Assembly (NCBI RefSeq): GCF_900103785.1
Contig: NZ_FNHE01000006.1
Span: forward strand, 1 to 64,000
Origin: Geodermatophilus siccatus
GTDB taxonomy: Bacteria; Actinomycetota; Actinomycetes; Mycobacteriales; Geodermatophilaceae
DNA length: 64,000 nt
Reading direction: 5' to 3'
In this document: positions 41,858 to 53,285 of the stretch, in pieces
How positions within the stretch are numbered: the first letter of the stretch is position 1
Layout: each line of letters opens with the position of its first letter
Program-made: the position numbers and the translations under genes
The notes under the pieces: generated by a model
Seen by the model: the letters and a program-made list of their open reading frames with translations, nothing else
The model's database searches: none
What the model was told of the DNA's origin: nothing

Positions 41858-43264
41858 GTGACCGACCTCCCCCCGACCGTCTTCGTGCTGTTCGGCGCCA
41901 CCGGTGACCTGTCCCGCCGGATGGTGCTGCCGGCCTTCTTCGAACTCGCCCAGCGCGGCCTGCTCCCGGAGGACTGGCGGCTGGTCGGCAACGGCCGCGG
42001 CGACGTCTCGCACGTGGACTTCGCCGACCTGGTGCACGACGCGCTCACCGAGTTCGGCCCGCACCCCGACCAGGGCCCGTGGGAGCAGTTCGCCGCGCGG
42101 CTGCGCTTCGCCGGCGGCGGCTTCGAGGAGTCCGACCCGGGCAGCCTGCTCGACGTCCTCGGCGAGGCGCGCGAGGAGCTGGGTGGCGACCCGCAGCTGG
42201 TGCACTACCTGGCCGTCCCGCCGTCGGCCTTCGAGAAGCTGACCCGGGCACTGGGGCAGCACGGGCTCACCGAGGGCGCACGCGTCGTCTACGAGAAGCC
42301 CTACGGCACCTCGCCGGAGAGCTTCCGCGAGCTCGACGACCTGGTGCACTCCGTGCTCGACGAGGACCAGGTCTTCCGGATCGACCACTTCCTGGGCAAG
42401 GAGGGCACCCAGGACCTGCACGTGCTGCGCTTCGCCAACGGCCTGTTCCAGCACGCGTGGCACCGCGACCACGTGGCGCAGGTGCAGGTCGACGTCCCCG
42501 AGGACCTCGACGTCGCCCAGCGCGCGGAGTTCTACGACGCCACCGGCGCCGCCCTCGACATGCTGGTCACCCACCTGTTCCAGGTCGCCGCCGAGGTCGC
42601 GATGGAGCCGCCGGCCAGCTTCGGCCCCGCCGACCTGCAGGAGGCCCGCGAGAGCGTGCTCGCCGCCTTCCGGCCCCTGGACCCCGACGAGGTCGTGCTC
42701 GGCCAGTTCGACGGCTACACCGACATCGAGGGCGTCGCCGACGGCTCGCGGACCGACACCTACGTCGCCGCCCGGCTGTGGGTCGACACCGACCGCTGGC
42801 ACGGCGTCCCGTTCGTGCTGCGGACCGGCAAGCGCATGGCGGCCAGCGAGCAGCGGGTGAGCCTGCTGCTGCGCCGTCCCGACGGGCCGGTCACCGACGT
42901 CCCCGGCCACGGCAACGTGCTGTCCCTGTCGCTGTCGGGGTCGGGCGCGGTGGACCTGCAGGTCGTCGCCAAGGAACCCGGCCCCGACCTCTCCCTCGCC
43001 ACGGCGACGGCCACGCTGCAGCTGGCCGACGTCCCCGGGGGGACGCCGCTGCCGCCCTACGTGTCCCTGCTGCACGACGTGCTCGTCGGCGACCGGTCGC
43101 TGTTCACCAGCAGCGACGGCCTGGCGCACGCGTGGCGGGCGTTCGCCCCGCTGCAGCAGCGCCCTCCGCAGGTGCACCGCTACGCGCCGGGCTCCTGGGG
43201 CCCGGAGGAGGCCGAGGCGCTGGCCGAGCCCTGCGGCTGGCTGCTGGGCGACGGACGCCGCTGA
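41858..43264 (+). CDS. zwf: Divergent glucose-6-phosphate dehydrogenase (Zwf-type)
   Basis: A 468-residue glucose-6-phosphate dehydrogenase homologue (first step of the oxidative pentose phosphate pathway, NADP reduction). Family signs: VLFGATGDLSRRMVLPAFF, YEKPYGT, RIDHFLGKEGTQDL near 174, and EFYDATGAALDMLVTHLFQV with the catalytic-type His. Departures from consensus: the Lys of the GDLAxRKL motif is Met here; RIDHYLGKE has Phe for Tyr; DMVQNH is DMLVTH. It does not adjoin opcA, tal, tkt or pgl as the main actinobacterial zwf does. It is probably a second paralogue; activity and cofactor are uncertain. Confidence 0.8.
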   Translation: MTDLPPTVFVLFGATGDLSRRMVLPAFFELAQRGLLPEDWRLVGNGRGDVSHVDFADLVHDALTEFGPHPDQGPWEQFAARLRFAGGGFEESDPGSLLDVLGEAREELGGDPQLVHYLAVPPSAFEKLTRALGQHGLTEGARVVYEKPYGTSPESFRELDDLVHSVLDEDQVFRIDHFLGKEGTQDLHVLRFANGLFQHAWHRDHVAQVQVDVPEDLDVAQRAEFYDATGAALDMLVTHLFQVAAEVAMEPPASFGPADLQEARESVLAAFRPLDPDEVVLGQFDGYTDIEGVADGSRTDTYVAARLWVDTDRWHGVPFVLRTGKRMAASEQRVSLLLRRPDGPVTDVPGHGNVLSLSLSGSGAVDLQVVAKEPGPDLSLATATATLQLADVPGGTPLPPYVSLLHDVLVGDRSLFTSSDGLAHAWRAFAPLQQRPPQVHRYAPGSWGPEEAEALAEPCGWLLGDGRR

Positions 43265-43269
43265 AGAAG

Positions 43270-43372
43270 GGCCACCCTTCCCCCCACGCCTCGGAAGAGG
43301 ACCCCCTTGCCCCCCACTCGCAAGCTCGCGGCGGGACCCTGCAAGGGGGCCGGCGGCCCCTGAAGGGTGGCC
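43270..43372. terminator. Nested double hairpin, family R repeat copy 3
   Basis: Outer stem GGCCACCCTTC (43270-43280) with GAAGGGTGGCC (43362-43372), 11 bp perfect. Inner stem CCCCCTTGC (43302-43310) with GCAAGGGGG (43341-43349), 9 bp perfect. The inner loop holds CTCGCAAGCTCGCGGCGGG, shared with copies at 15.5, 21.9 and 57.5 kb. It lies between the convergent zwf and groEL genes. Confidence 0.7.
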
Positions 43373-43483
43373 GCCGTCCGGGAGCCGCAGAACGCCGACA
43401 GGGGCGGCCCCGCGACTGCGGGACCGCCCCTGCCGGGCAGTGCTGGTGGTGCGGTGCCCCTCAGCGCGAGGGGCGGGCGGGAC

Positions 43484-46224
<2,741 letters not shown>

Positions 46225-46351
46225 GGCCACCCCCTCGTCCCCCGGCGCCGACCGCGCCTCCCGGGGGCAGCGTCCCGCGGTCGCGAGCGCGGGACCACAC
46301 CCCCGCCCACGGCTGCGGCACCGGCTCGCAGCGCGGGGGACGGGCTCCACG

Positions 46352-46394
46352 CGACAGGGGGACGGCACCTGGCCGCGGTCGTCCGGAGGACGAC
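46352..46394 (-). repeat. Partial composite repeat with covarying hairpin
   Basis: GACAGGGGGACGGCACCTGG, CCGCGG, then the hairpin GTCGTCC-GGA-GGACGAC at 46378-46394. Read on the minus strand it follows the cspA gene and its terminator. The rest of the composite unit is absent. Confidence 0.65.
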
Positions 46395-46405
46395 AGTCAG
46401 CACAG

Positions 46406-46446
46406 CACCGAGGCCCGGCCCCCTCTCGGGGAGCCGGGCCTCGGTG
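46406..46446 (-). terminator. cspA terminator, perfect 14-bp stem
   Basis: CACCGAGGCCCGGC (46406-46419) is fully complementary to GCCGGGCCTCGGTG (46433-46446); the 13-base loop begins CCCCTC. It lies 52 bases after the cspA stop, followed at 46378 by the repeat hairpin. Confidence 0.75.
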
Positions 46447-46498
46447 GTCGTGCTGAGGTGGTTCTCAGGCGCTGTGCCGGGTGCTCGCCTTCGCGAGC

Positions 46499-46699
46499 TC
46501 AGGCGACGCGGACGGCGTCGGCCTGCGGACCCTTCTCGCCCTGGACGACCTCGAAGGTGACCCGCTGGCCCTCGTCGAGGCTCTTGTAGCCGTCCATCTG
46601 GATGGCCGAGTAGTGGACGAAGACGTCCTGGCCGCCGTCGACGGCGATGAAGCCGAAGCCCTTCTCGGCGTTGAACCACTTCACGGTGCCCTGTGCCAC
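46499..46699 (-). CDS. cspA: Cold-shock protein CspA
   Basis: A 66-residue cold-shock domain protein of classical length, a single-stranded RNA/DNA-binding RNA chaperone. [17 protein letters not shown] (RNP1 KGFGFI), DVFVHYSAI (RNP2) and [21 protein letters not shown] are canonical. GTG 46699 follows GGGAGCG. A 205-base upstream region, longer than needed, includes an unusually AT-rich patch (around 46802-46825) on a GC background and may hold the promoter and a long 5' UTR typical of csp genes. Confidence 0.97.
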   Translation of the reverse strand: MAQGTVKWFNAEKGFGFIAVDGGQDVFVHYSAIQMDGYKSLDEGQRVTFEVVQGEKGPQADAVRVA

Positions 46700-46904
46700 G
46701 TGCGCTCCCACGTTTCGTGCCTGCGGACGACCCCCCACCGACCAGGGAGGCCGGGTCGAGCTCTTCCGCCCGCAGATCACGAACGTGGAACCGAACCGCG
46801 GGAGAACGTACAGCACAAAACGCGTGGTGAGAGCAGGCTCACGCACCCGGGACCCCAGATCGAGGGGGACGACTGCCCCCGCGACCCGGGATCACCCCGG
46901 CGGG

Positions 46905-48206
46905 TCAGCCGATGAGCCCCGCGCCCCGGACCGAGGACAGGGACGGCGCCACCTGGTGGGTCGGCCCGACGACCGGCTCCAGGGGGTCGAGGGTCTTCAG
47001 CCCCTCGCCGGTGTTGAGGATGACGGTCTCCTTCGCCGGGTCCAGCCGGCCGTCCTCGACCAGCTGGCGCAGCACCGCGGTGGTGACGCCGCCCGCCGTC
47101 TCGGCGAAGACGCCGGTGGTGCGGGCCAGGTCGCGGATGCCCTGCACGATCCGGGCGTCGTCCACCCGGCCGACGGCGCCGCCGGTGCGCCGGATGGCGT
47201 CGAGGGCGTAGGGGCCGTCGGCGGGGTTGCCGATGTTCAGCGACTTGGCGATCCCGGTCGGCTTGACCGGCTTGACGACGTCCCAGCCGTTGTCGAAGGC
47301 GGTGGCGATGGGGTCGCAGCCGGCGGACTGGGCGCCGAAGATCGTCCACTCGGTGGCCTCGACGATGCCGGCCGCGGTCAGCTCCCGGAACGCCTTGTCC
47401 ACCTTGGTGAGCAGCGAGCCCGACGCCATCGGGATGACGACCTGGGCCGGGATCCGCCAGCCGAGCTGCTCGGCGATCTCGTAGCCCATCGTCTTGGAGC
47501 CCTCGGCGTAGTAGGGCCGCACGTTCTGGTTGACGAAGGCGGTGTCCTCGAACTCGTCGGTCTCGGCGAGCTCGCTGGTCAGCCGGTTGACGTCGTCGTA
47601 GGAGCCGTCGACGGCGACCAGCGTCTGCCCGTAGATCGCCGACTGCACGACCTTGCCCGGCTCGAGGTCCGATGGGATGAAGACGAAGGAGGGCAGGCCG
47701 ACGCGGGCGGCGTGCGCGGCCACCGAGTTGGCCAGGTTGCCGGTCGAGGCGGCGGCGATCTTCGCGTAGCCCAGCCGCTTGGCGGCGGTGGCGGCCAGGC
47801 TGACCACGCGGTCCTTGAAGGAGTGGGTGGGGTTGGCCGAGTCGTCCTTGACCCACAGCCCGCCCGTGAGGCCCAGCTCGGCGGCCAGCCGGTCGGCGCG
47901 CACCAGCGGGGTCATGCCCGGGTCGAGGGTGACGCGGTCGGCCGGGTCCTGGCCCACCGGGAGCAGCGCGGCGTAGCGCCAGATGTTCTGCGGGCCGGCC
48001 TCGATCTGCTCGCGGGTGACCGCCCGCATCAGCTCGGGGTCGTAGTCGACCTCCAGCGGGCCGAAGCACTCGGCGCAGGCGTGCTCGGCGATCAGGCCGA
48101 AGGTGGCACCGCAGTTGCGGCAGACGAGCCCGCGGGCCGGGGACGGCGGGACGGGGCCGCCCGCGCTGGAGTCGGCCTGCAGAGAACCGGGAGCGGTCAG
48201 GGTCAT
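46905..48206 (-). CDS. thrC: Threonine synthase
   Basis: A 433-residue PLP enzyme converting O-phosphohomoserine to threonine. An N-terminal zinc-ribbon-like CRNCGATF and CAECFGP precede the catalytic domain. The PLP lysine is in SANPTHSFKDRVVSLA near residue 132. Further on are AASTGNLANSVAAHAARVGL and VIPMASGSLLTKV. The group with this Cys ribbon is the archaeal/actinobacterial-type threonine synthase. ATG 48206 has GAGGAGG upstream. It stands alone, not with thrA/thrB, and is divergent from the HAD gene. Confidence 0.95.
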   Translation of the reverse strand: MTLTAPGSLQADSSAGGPVPPSPARGLVCRNCGATFGLIAEHACAECFGPLEVDYDPELMRAVTREQIEAGPQNIWRYAALLPVGQDPADRVTLDPGMTPLVRADRLAAELGLTGGLWVKDDSANPTHSFKDRVVSLAATAAKRLGYAKIAAASTGNLANSVAAHAARVGLPSFVFIPSDLEPGKVVQSAIYGQTLVAVDGSYDDVNRLTSELAETDEFEDTAFVNQNVRPYYAEGSKTMGYEIAEQLGWRIPAQVVIPMASGSLLTKVDKAFRELTAAGIVEATEWTIFGAQSAGCDPIATAFDNGWDVVKPVKPTGIAKSLNIGNPADGPYALDAIRRTGGAVGRVDDARIVQGIRDLARTTGVFAETAGGVTTAVLRQLVEDGRLDPAKETVILNTGEGLKTLDPLEPVVGPTHQVAPSLSSVRGAGLIG

Positions 48207-48409
48207 GCGACGACTACCTCCTCATCTTCCCCGCGTCGGGCCGTCGAGCCGCGCGGGACGGAATTGGCACCCTTCCGCTGCGCGGACGCGCGGTGCGGCG
48301 GTTGCCGGGGCTTCGTCGGGCCGTGTCCCTCTGCCCCTCTGGATGAGTGGAACGCCCAGGACTCTACCCACGTCGTGGGCGTCGCAGTGGGCCGGGCCAG
48401 GATGGGCTG

Positions 48410-49231
48410 GTGAGCACGCGCGTCGTCTACACCGACCTCGACGGCACGATGGTCGGCCCGCGCGGTTCCTTCTGGCACACCGAGGGACGTGAGCTGACCG
48501 CCGAGCCGGCGGCCACCCTGCTGGAGCTGCACCGCGCCGGCGTGGCGCTCGTGCTGGTCAGCGGCCGCACCTTCGAGCAGGTGGTGGAGGCGGCGCGGAT
48601 CTTCGCCGCCGACGGCGCCATCGCGGAGCTGGGCGCCACGATCAGCTGGGACGCCGCCCGGCAGACCCACCGGCTGATCGGCGCGCTGCCCGCGGAGCAC
48701 GCGGGGCGCACGCCGACGGCGGTGATGGCCGAGCTCGGGGTGGTCGACGCCCTGGTCGCCCAGTACCCCGGGCAGGTCGAGTGGCACGCGCCGTGGCACG
48801 CCACCCACCAGACCGACGCCCTGCTGCGCGGCCGCCTCGACCCGCTGGCGGTGGACGCCTGGCTCGCCGAGCGGGGGCTGGGCTGGCTGACCCTCAAGGA
48901 CAACGGGGCGCTGCCGCGGACGGCCCGCACGACGCTGGCACCCGCCGAGGTGCCGGCGCGGGTCTACCACCTGATGCCGCGCGGGATCACCAAGGGCGCG
49001 GCGATCGCCTGGGACCTCGAGCGGCGCGGGCTGACCCCGGCCGAGGCGGTGGCCATCGGCGACAGCGTCAGCGACCTGGAGATGGCGCCCGCGGTCGGCC
49101 GGCTGTGGATCACCGCGAACGGGGCCACCGTCGACGGCATGGCCGACCTGCTGGCCGCCGTCCCCAACGTGTCGGTGACCGACGCCCCGATGGGCGAGGG
49201 CTGGGCCCAGGCCGTCCGCGCGTCGCTGTGA
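48410..49231 (+). CDS. HAD-IIB family hydrolase (MPGP-like phosphatase)
   Basis: A 273-residue HAD phosphatase. The DxD-type motif is VVYTDLDGTMVGPRG (nucleophile Asp near residue 9), motif II is LVLVSGRTFEQV, the Lys is in RGITKGAAIAW, and the last acidic motif is AIGDSVSDLEMA. This is the HAD-IIB (Cof/MPGP) type. Mannosyl-3-phosphoglycerate phosphatase or sugar-phosphate phosphatase are possible. GTG 48410 fits AGGATGG upstream. Its TGA begins a copy of the composite repeat, as for the SF2 helicase. Confidence 0.85.
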   Translation: MSTRVVYTDLDGTMVGPRGSFWHTEGRELTAEPAATLLELHRAGVALVLVSGRTFEQVVEAARIFAADGAIAELGATISWDAARQTHRLIGALPAEHAGRTPTAVMAELGVVDALVAQYPGQVEWHAPWHATHQTDALLRGRLDPLAVDAWLAERGLGWLTLKDNGALPRTARTTLAPAEVPARVYHLMPRGITKGAAIAWDLERRGLTPAEAVAIGDSVSDLEMAPAVGRLWITANGATVDGMADLLAAVPNVSVTDAPMGEGWAQAVRASL

Positions 49232-49330
49232 CACTGCGATCCTCCGGATCGCACCGCGGCCGATCGCCGTCCCCCTGCTGCGCGGAGCCGCCGCGCGCGA
49301 ATGCGGGGAGGACCCTCCGGGCCCGTCCCC
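49229..49330 (+). repeat. Composite intergenic repeat behind HAD gene
   Basis: Starts at the stop codon with TGACACTGCGATCC; hairpin GCGATCC-TCC-GGATCGC at 49236-49252. CACCGCGGCCGATCGCCGTC follows, then a variable middle and GAGGACCCTCCGGGCCCGTC. Same layout as the copy at 29471. Confidence 0.75.
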
Positions 49331-49363
49331 ACGTCCCGCCCTCGCAGGGCTGCTGACCTCCTG

Positions 49364-50230
49364 CTACGACGTGACGTCCCGGCGGGAGAAGTGCCGCAAG
49401 CCCAGTGCCGTGAACACCACCGCGTAGACCAGCGACTGGACGACGCCGCGGAACAGGTCGCCGGAGTCGACGGGGGTCTGCAGCAGGTCGGTCCAGGCGA
49501 ACTCCTCCGCGGTCGGGAAGAAGTCGCGGATGGACCCCAGCTGCTCGACCTGGTCGAGGATCGCGAAGACGAACATCGTGAACACCGCCCCGCCGACCGC
49601 GGCCAGCGGCGCGTCGGTCACGGTGGACAGCCAGAACGCCAGCGTGCCGACGACGAGCAGGTGGACGGCGAGGTAGCCGACCATCCCGGCCAGCCGCAGC
49701 AGCCCCTCCCCCTGGCCCAGGGTGACGCCGACCGGTGTCCGGACGGCGTCGAAGCCGAACGCGATGCCGCCGGCGAGCAGCGCGGTGAGCACGAGCGTGA
49801 CCAGCGCGCCCACCGACAGCACCAGCGCGGCCAGCCACTTCTGCCGGAGCAGCCGCATCCGCGGCACCGGGGTGGCCAGGGTGTAGCGCAGCGACCCCCA
49901 CTGGGCCTCGCTGGCCACCGTGTCGCCGAAGAACAGCGCGTAGACCACGACCAGGAAGAAGCTCGTCGTCGCGAACAGCACGAACAGCGTGAAGTTCAGC
50001 CCGCTGGCGGTGGCGACGTCGACCAGGTTGATCCGGCTGTTCTCCTCGGCCTCCTCGGTGCCGCCCAGCTGGAGAGCGGCGATGAGGATCAGCGGCAGCG
50101 CCACCATCAGCACCAGGACGCCGAGGGTGCGCCGGCGCTTGAACTGCCGGCGCAGCTCGACCGACAGCCGCAGCGTGCGCTCGGGCCGGTACCCGGCGAC
50201 CGCCCCGGTCGGCTGCACGTGAGCTGTCAC
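49364..50230 (-). CDS. ABC-2 type transporter permease
   Basis: A 288-residue membrane permease with about six helices. It begins with a cytoplasmic ERTLRLSVELRRQFKRRRTLGVLV and contains ASEAQWGSLRYTLATPVPRMRLLRQKWLAAL, typical of ABC-2 permeases near the coupling helix. It pairs with the ABC ATPase at the end of the neighbouring hydrolase-ATPase fusion, 73 bases upstream. That short gap holds an inverted repeat CGTGACC/GGTCACG (50285-50308). The substrate is unknown; with the hydrolase part, export of a lipid, peptide or wall component is possible. Confidence 0.85.
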   Translation of the reverse strand: MTAHVQPTGAVAGYRPERTLRLSVELRRQFKRRRTLGVLVLMVALPLILIAALQLGGTEEAEENSRINLVDVATASGLNFTLFVLFATTSFFLVVVYALFFGDTVASEAQWGSLRYTLATPVPRMRLLRQKWLAALVLSVGALVTLVLTALLAGGIAFGFDAVRTPVGVTLGQGEGLLRLAGMVGYLAVHLLVVGTLAFWLSTVTDAPLAAVGGAVFTMFVFAILDQVEQLGSIRDFFPTAEEFAWTDLLQTPVDSGDLFRGVVQSLVYAVVFTALGLRHFSRRDVTS

Positions 50231-50303
50231 GGCTCCTCCTCGCTGACGCGCGTCGGCGTCGTGACCGACGGTGCTGTGCCCACCCGTGACCTCGCGAGCT
50301 CGG

Positions 50304-53285
50304 TCACGAGGAGCCCTCCCCCACCAGTGCCAGGAACGCGTCCTCCAGCCGCCGGCGCGGCGTGAACGCGTCCACCGCGATGCCGCCCGCCACCAGCGCC
50401 TGCAGCGCCCGCGCCCGGCCGGCGCCGTCGAGGTCGGCGACCAGCCCCTCGTCGGTGCGCTCCACCGTCACCCCGGGCAGCCCGGTGAGGACGGCGGCCG
50501 CCCGCTCGGTGTCGGCGTCGTCGGCCAGGCCGACCAGCACCGACCCGCCGGTGCCGACGATCTCCTCGACCGTGCCCTGGGCGATCTTCTGCCCCTTGGC
50601 CATGACGACGACGTGGCTGCAGGTCTGCTCGATCTCGCTGAGCAGGTGGCTGGAGACGATCACCGTGCGGCCGGTCGCCGCGTAGGAGCGCAGCACCTCG
50701 CGCATGGCGTGGATCTGGGGCGGGTCCAGCCCGTTGGTCGGCTCGTCGAGCACCAGCAGGTCGGGCAGGCCCAGCATCGCCTGGGCGATCGCGACCCGCT
50801 GGCGCATGCCCTGGCTGTAGCGGCGCACCGGCCGGTCGATCGCGGTCCCGAGGCCGGCGACCTCGATGGCCTCCGCCATGTGCGCGTCCTCGGCGGGGCG
50901 GCCGGTGGCGGCCCAGTACAGCCGCAGGTTGTCGCGGCCGGACAGGTGCGGCATCAGCCCGGTGCCCTCGACGAACGACCCCAGGCGGGACAGCACCGGC
51001 GCGCCCGGGCGGATCTCGTGGCCGAAGACGGTGATCCGCCCCTCGGTCGGCCGGATCAGCCCCATGAGCATGCGCAGCGACGTCGTCTTGCCCGCGCCGT
51101 TGGGGCCGAGCAGGCCGAGGACCTGGCCGCGGCGCACCTCGAAGGAGAGGTCGCGGACGGCGACGAAGCCGTCCTTGTAGGCCTTGGAGACGCCGGTGAA
51201 GCGCAGCGGCACGTCCTCGCCGTCGGGCTCGACCACCGAGACCCGCCGGCGGCGCCGTCGTCCCCACAGCAGCGCGGCCAGCCAGCCGAGCAGGCCCAGC
51301 GCCACCACGACGCCGAGCAGCACCCACCAGCGGGAGGTGCCGCCGGCGGTCTCGGTGCGCCCGCCGACCTCCGGGACGGCGAGGGCGGCGGCGTCCCCGC
51401 CCCCGGCCAGCGCGACGGAGTAGACGGCCGCCTCGGTCGGCAGCGCGAACGCCTGGTCGGTCGAGGAGACCACCACGCGCATCGTGTGCCCGGCCTCGAA
51501 GCGGTGCACGATCCCCGGCAGCGTCACGCTCACCCGCGTCGGCGCGGTCGGGTCGGCGGACAGGCCGGTGAGGGCCAGCGGTGCGACCAGGCCCGACGGC
51601 AGCGTCGCCGTCCCGTCGGGGGCGACGTCGTAGAGCTTGGCGAACAGGGTCGCCGAGCCGCCCGGCGAGGCGACGTCGAGGTCGATCGTCGAGGCGCCGA
51701 CGACCTCCACCGCCTCGTCCAGCGGCTCGCTCTCGAAGGCGGCGAACTGGCCGGGGATCTCGAACGACTGCCCCGCCAGCGCCGAGGCCAGCGAGCCCAG
51801 CCCCGGGACGACGGTGATCGCGGCCGGCGTCCCACCGGCGGGCGTGACGACCGGCTGCAGCGGACCGTCGACGGCGACCGCCTCGCGCTGCGCGGGCTCG
51901 GTGCCGGCCAGGCCCGGGTACGCCGGCGCGGTCACGGTGCGGTTGCCGCCCTGAACGGTCCCGACGGTCGCCGTGACGCCGGTCGGGGCGGGGAACTCGA
52001 AGCCGGTGCCGGGGTCCTCACCCCGGCTCCGCAGGTGCCAGTCGAACCAGCCGGCGACCTGCTCGCGCAGCTCCTCGGTGGTGCGCTCGGAGGCCTGCGC
52101 GTCGTGGCCGCCGGCGTACCAGACGACCTTCACCGGGGTGCCGTCGGCGGCGATGCCGCGGGCGTTGGCGTCGGCCTGGCCCAGGCCGAACAGCGAGTCC
52201 TGGGTGCCCTGCACCAGCAGGGTGGGGGCGTCGATCCGGTCGAGCACCGTGGCCGGGCTGCTGCGGTCGAGCACGGCGGCGATCTCGGGGGTGAGCGTGC
52301 CGGTGGACGCCGCGGACTGGTACGCCGCGCAGACCTCGGCCGTGAAGCGGCCGCAGGTCAGCAGCTGCTCGACCGCCTGCGGGTCCACCGCCGCCGGGTC
52401 GATCGCCCCGAGGTCGGCGGGGAGGTCCGCGGGCGGGCCGCCGGCCGCGGCGGCTCCGTCGCCGTCGCCGTCCCCGCCGCCGAGTGCGCCGAGCAGCCCG
52501 CCGCTGGGGGCGGACCCGACGCCGAAGAACAGGCCCGACCACAGCCGCTTGTAGACGCCGCCGCCGGCCGCCTGCGGGGTGGCCGCGACGGTGCCGGTGG
52601 CCGGCTCGCCCACCTGCGAGGGGAAGAACGCGGCGGTCAGGGAGTTCCAGGTGATCTGCGGGGCGATCGCGTCGATGCGGTCGTCGTGGCCGGCGCCGAG
52701 CAGGGCCAGGGCCCCGCCGTAGGAGGCCCCGGCGACGCCGACCCGCGGGTCGCCCTCGGCGTCGAGCAGGACGTCGTCGCGCCCCGCGAGCCGGTCGAGC
52801 AGCGCGGAGAGGTCGGCCACCTCGAACCGCGGGTCGTCCAGCCCGATCCGGCCGGTGCTCTCCCCGAAGCCGCGGGCCGAGTAGGTCAGGACGACGTAGC
52901 CGCGGCCGGCCAGGTCGCGGGCGTCGTCGGCGACCGAGTCCTTGCTACCGCCGAAGCCGTGGGCCAGCACGACCGCCGCCGCCGGCTCGTCGGCCGTCGC
53001 GGATGCGGGCAGGTACAGGGTGGTGTCGAGCTCGGCGGCGTCCGCGCCCGTGCCGACGGGGACCCGTGCCTCCTCGGTGGCGACGTCCTCGGCCGCCGCG
53101 GCCGGGACGACGGGCAGCAGCCCGGCCACGGCCAGGGTGAGCAGCAGGAGCAGGGCGGCGGACGTCGCGCGGGCGCCGGGACGCGGGCGGGGACGCACGG
53201 GCCCGCGAACGGGACGCACGGAGCCGCCAACGCGCGGCCGCGCCCGGTGGTTCCGGAGGCGGGCGGAACCGGTCAGGGCAGCCAC
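50304..53285 (-). CDS. Exported X-Pro-peptidase-like alpha/beta hydrolase fused to ABC transporter ATPase
   Basis: A 993-residue fusion. Residues about 40-64 are a hydrophobic export/anchor helix (ALLLLLTLAVAGLLPVV). An alpha/beta hydrolase follows (VVLAHGFGGSKDS near 107; nucleophile AGASYGGALAL near 188; AGGHDA near 393), then a jelly-roll like the X-Pro dipeptidyl-peptidase C-terminal domain (to about 640). A second helix WWVLLGVVVALGLLGWLAALL (652-674) and RRRRRR precede an ABC ATPase: Walker A LLGPNGAGKTTS near 730, signature YSQGMRQR, Walker B LVLDEPTNGLD near 845. Topology would put the hydrolase outside and the ATPase inside. GTG 53285 overlaps the LytR_C stop by 13 bases; GTG 53219 is an alternative. 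Function unknown. Confidence 0.85.
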   Translation of the reverse strand: MAALTGSARLRNHRARPRVGGSVRPVRGPVRPRPRPGARATSAALLLLLTLAVAGLLPVVPAAAAEDVATEEARVPVGTGADAAELDTTLYLPASATADEPAAAVVLAHGFGGSKDSVADDARDLAGRGYVVLTYSARGFGESTGRIGLDDPRFEVADLSALLDRLAGRDDVLLDAEGDPRVGVAGASYGGALALLGAGHDDRIDAIAPQITWNSLTAAFFPSQVGEPATGTVAATPQAAGGGVYKRLWSGLFFGVGSAPSGGLLGALGGGDGDGDGAAAAGGPPADLPADLGAIDPAAVDPQAVEQLLTCGRFTAEVCAAYQSAASTGTLTPEIAAVLDRSSPATVLDRIDAPTLLVQGTQDSLFGLGQADANARGIAADGTPVKVVWYAGGHDAQASERTTEELREQVAGWFDWHLRSRGEDPGTGFEFPAPTGVTATVGTVQGGNRTVTAPAYPGLAGTEPAQREAVAVDGPLQPVVTPAGGTPAAITVVPGLGSLASALAGQSFEIPGQFAAFESEPLDEAVEVVGASTIDLDVASPGGSATLFAKLYDVAPDGTATLPSGLVAPLALTGLSADPTAPTRVSVTLPGIVHRFEAGHTMRVVVSSTDQAFALPTEAAVYSVALAGGGDAAALAVPEVGGRTETAGGTSRWWVLLGVVVALGLLGWLAALLWGRRRRRRVSVVEPDGEDVPLRFTGVSKAYKDGFVAVRDLSFEVRRGQVLGLLGPNGAGKTTSLRMLMGLIRPTEGRITVFGHEIRPGAPVLSRLGSFVEGTGLMPHLSGRDNLRLYWAATGRPAEDAHMAEAIEVAGLGTAIDRPVRRYSQGMRQRVAIAQAMLGLPDLLVLDEPTNGLDPPQIHAMREVLRSYAATGRTVIVSSHLLSEIEQTCSHVVVMAKGQKIAQGTVEEIVGTGGSVLVGLADDADTERAAAVLTGLPGVTVERTDEGLVADLDGAGRARALQALVAGGIAVDAFTPRRRLEDAFLALVGEGSS

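Noticed and set aside
48207..48409. Riboswitch or attenuator before thrC
   Set aside because: No leader peptide with Thr/Ile runs, no T-box core motif and no convincing conserved fold could be seen.
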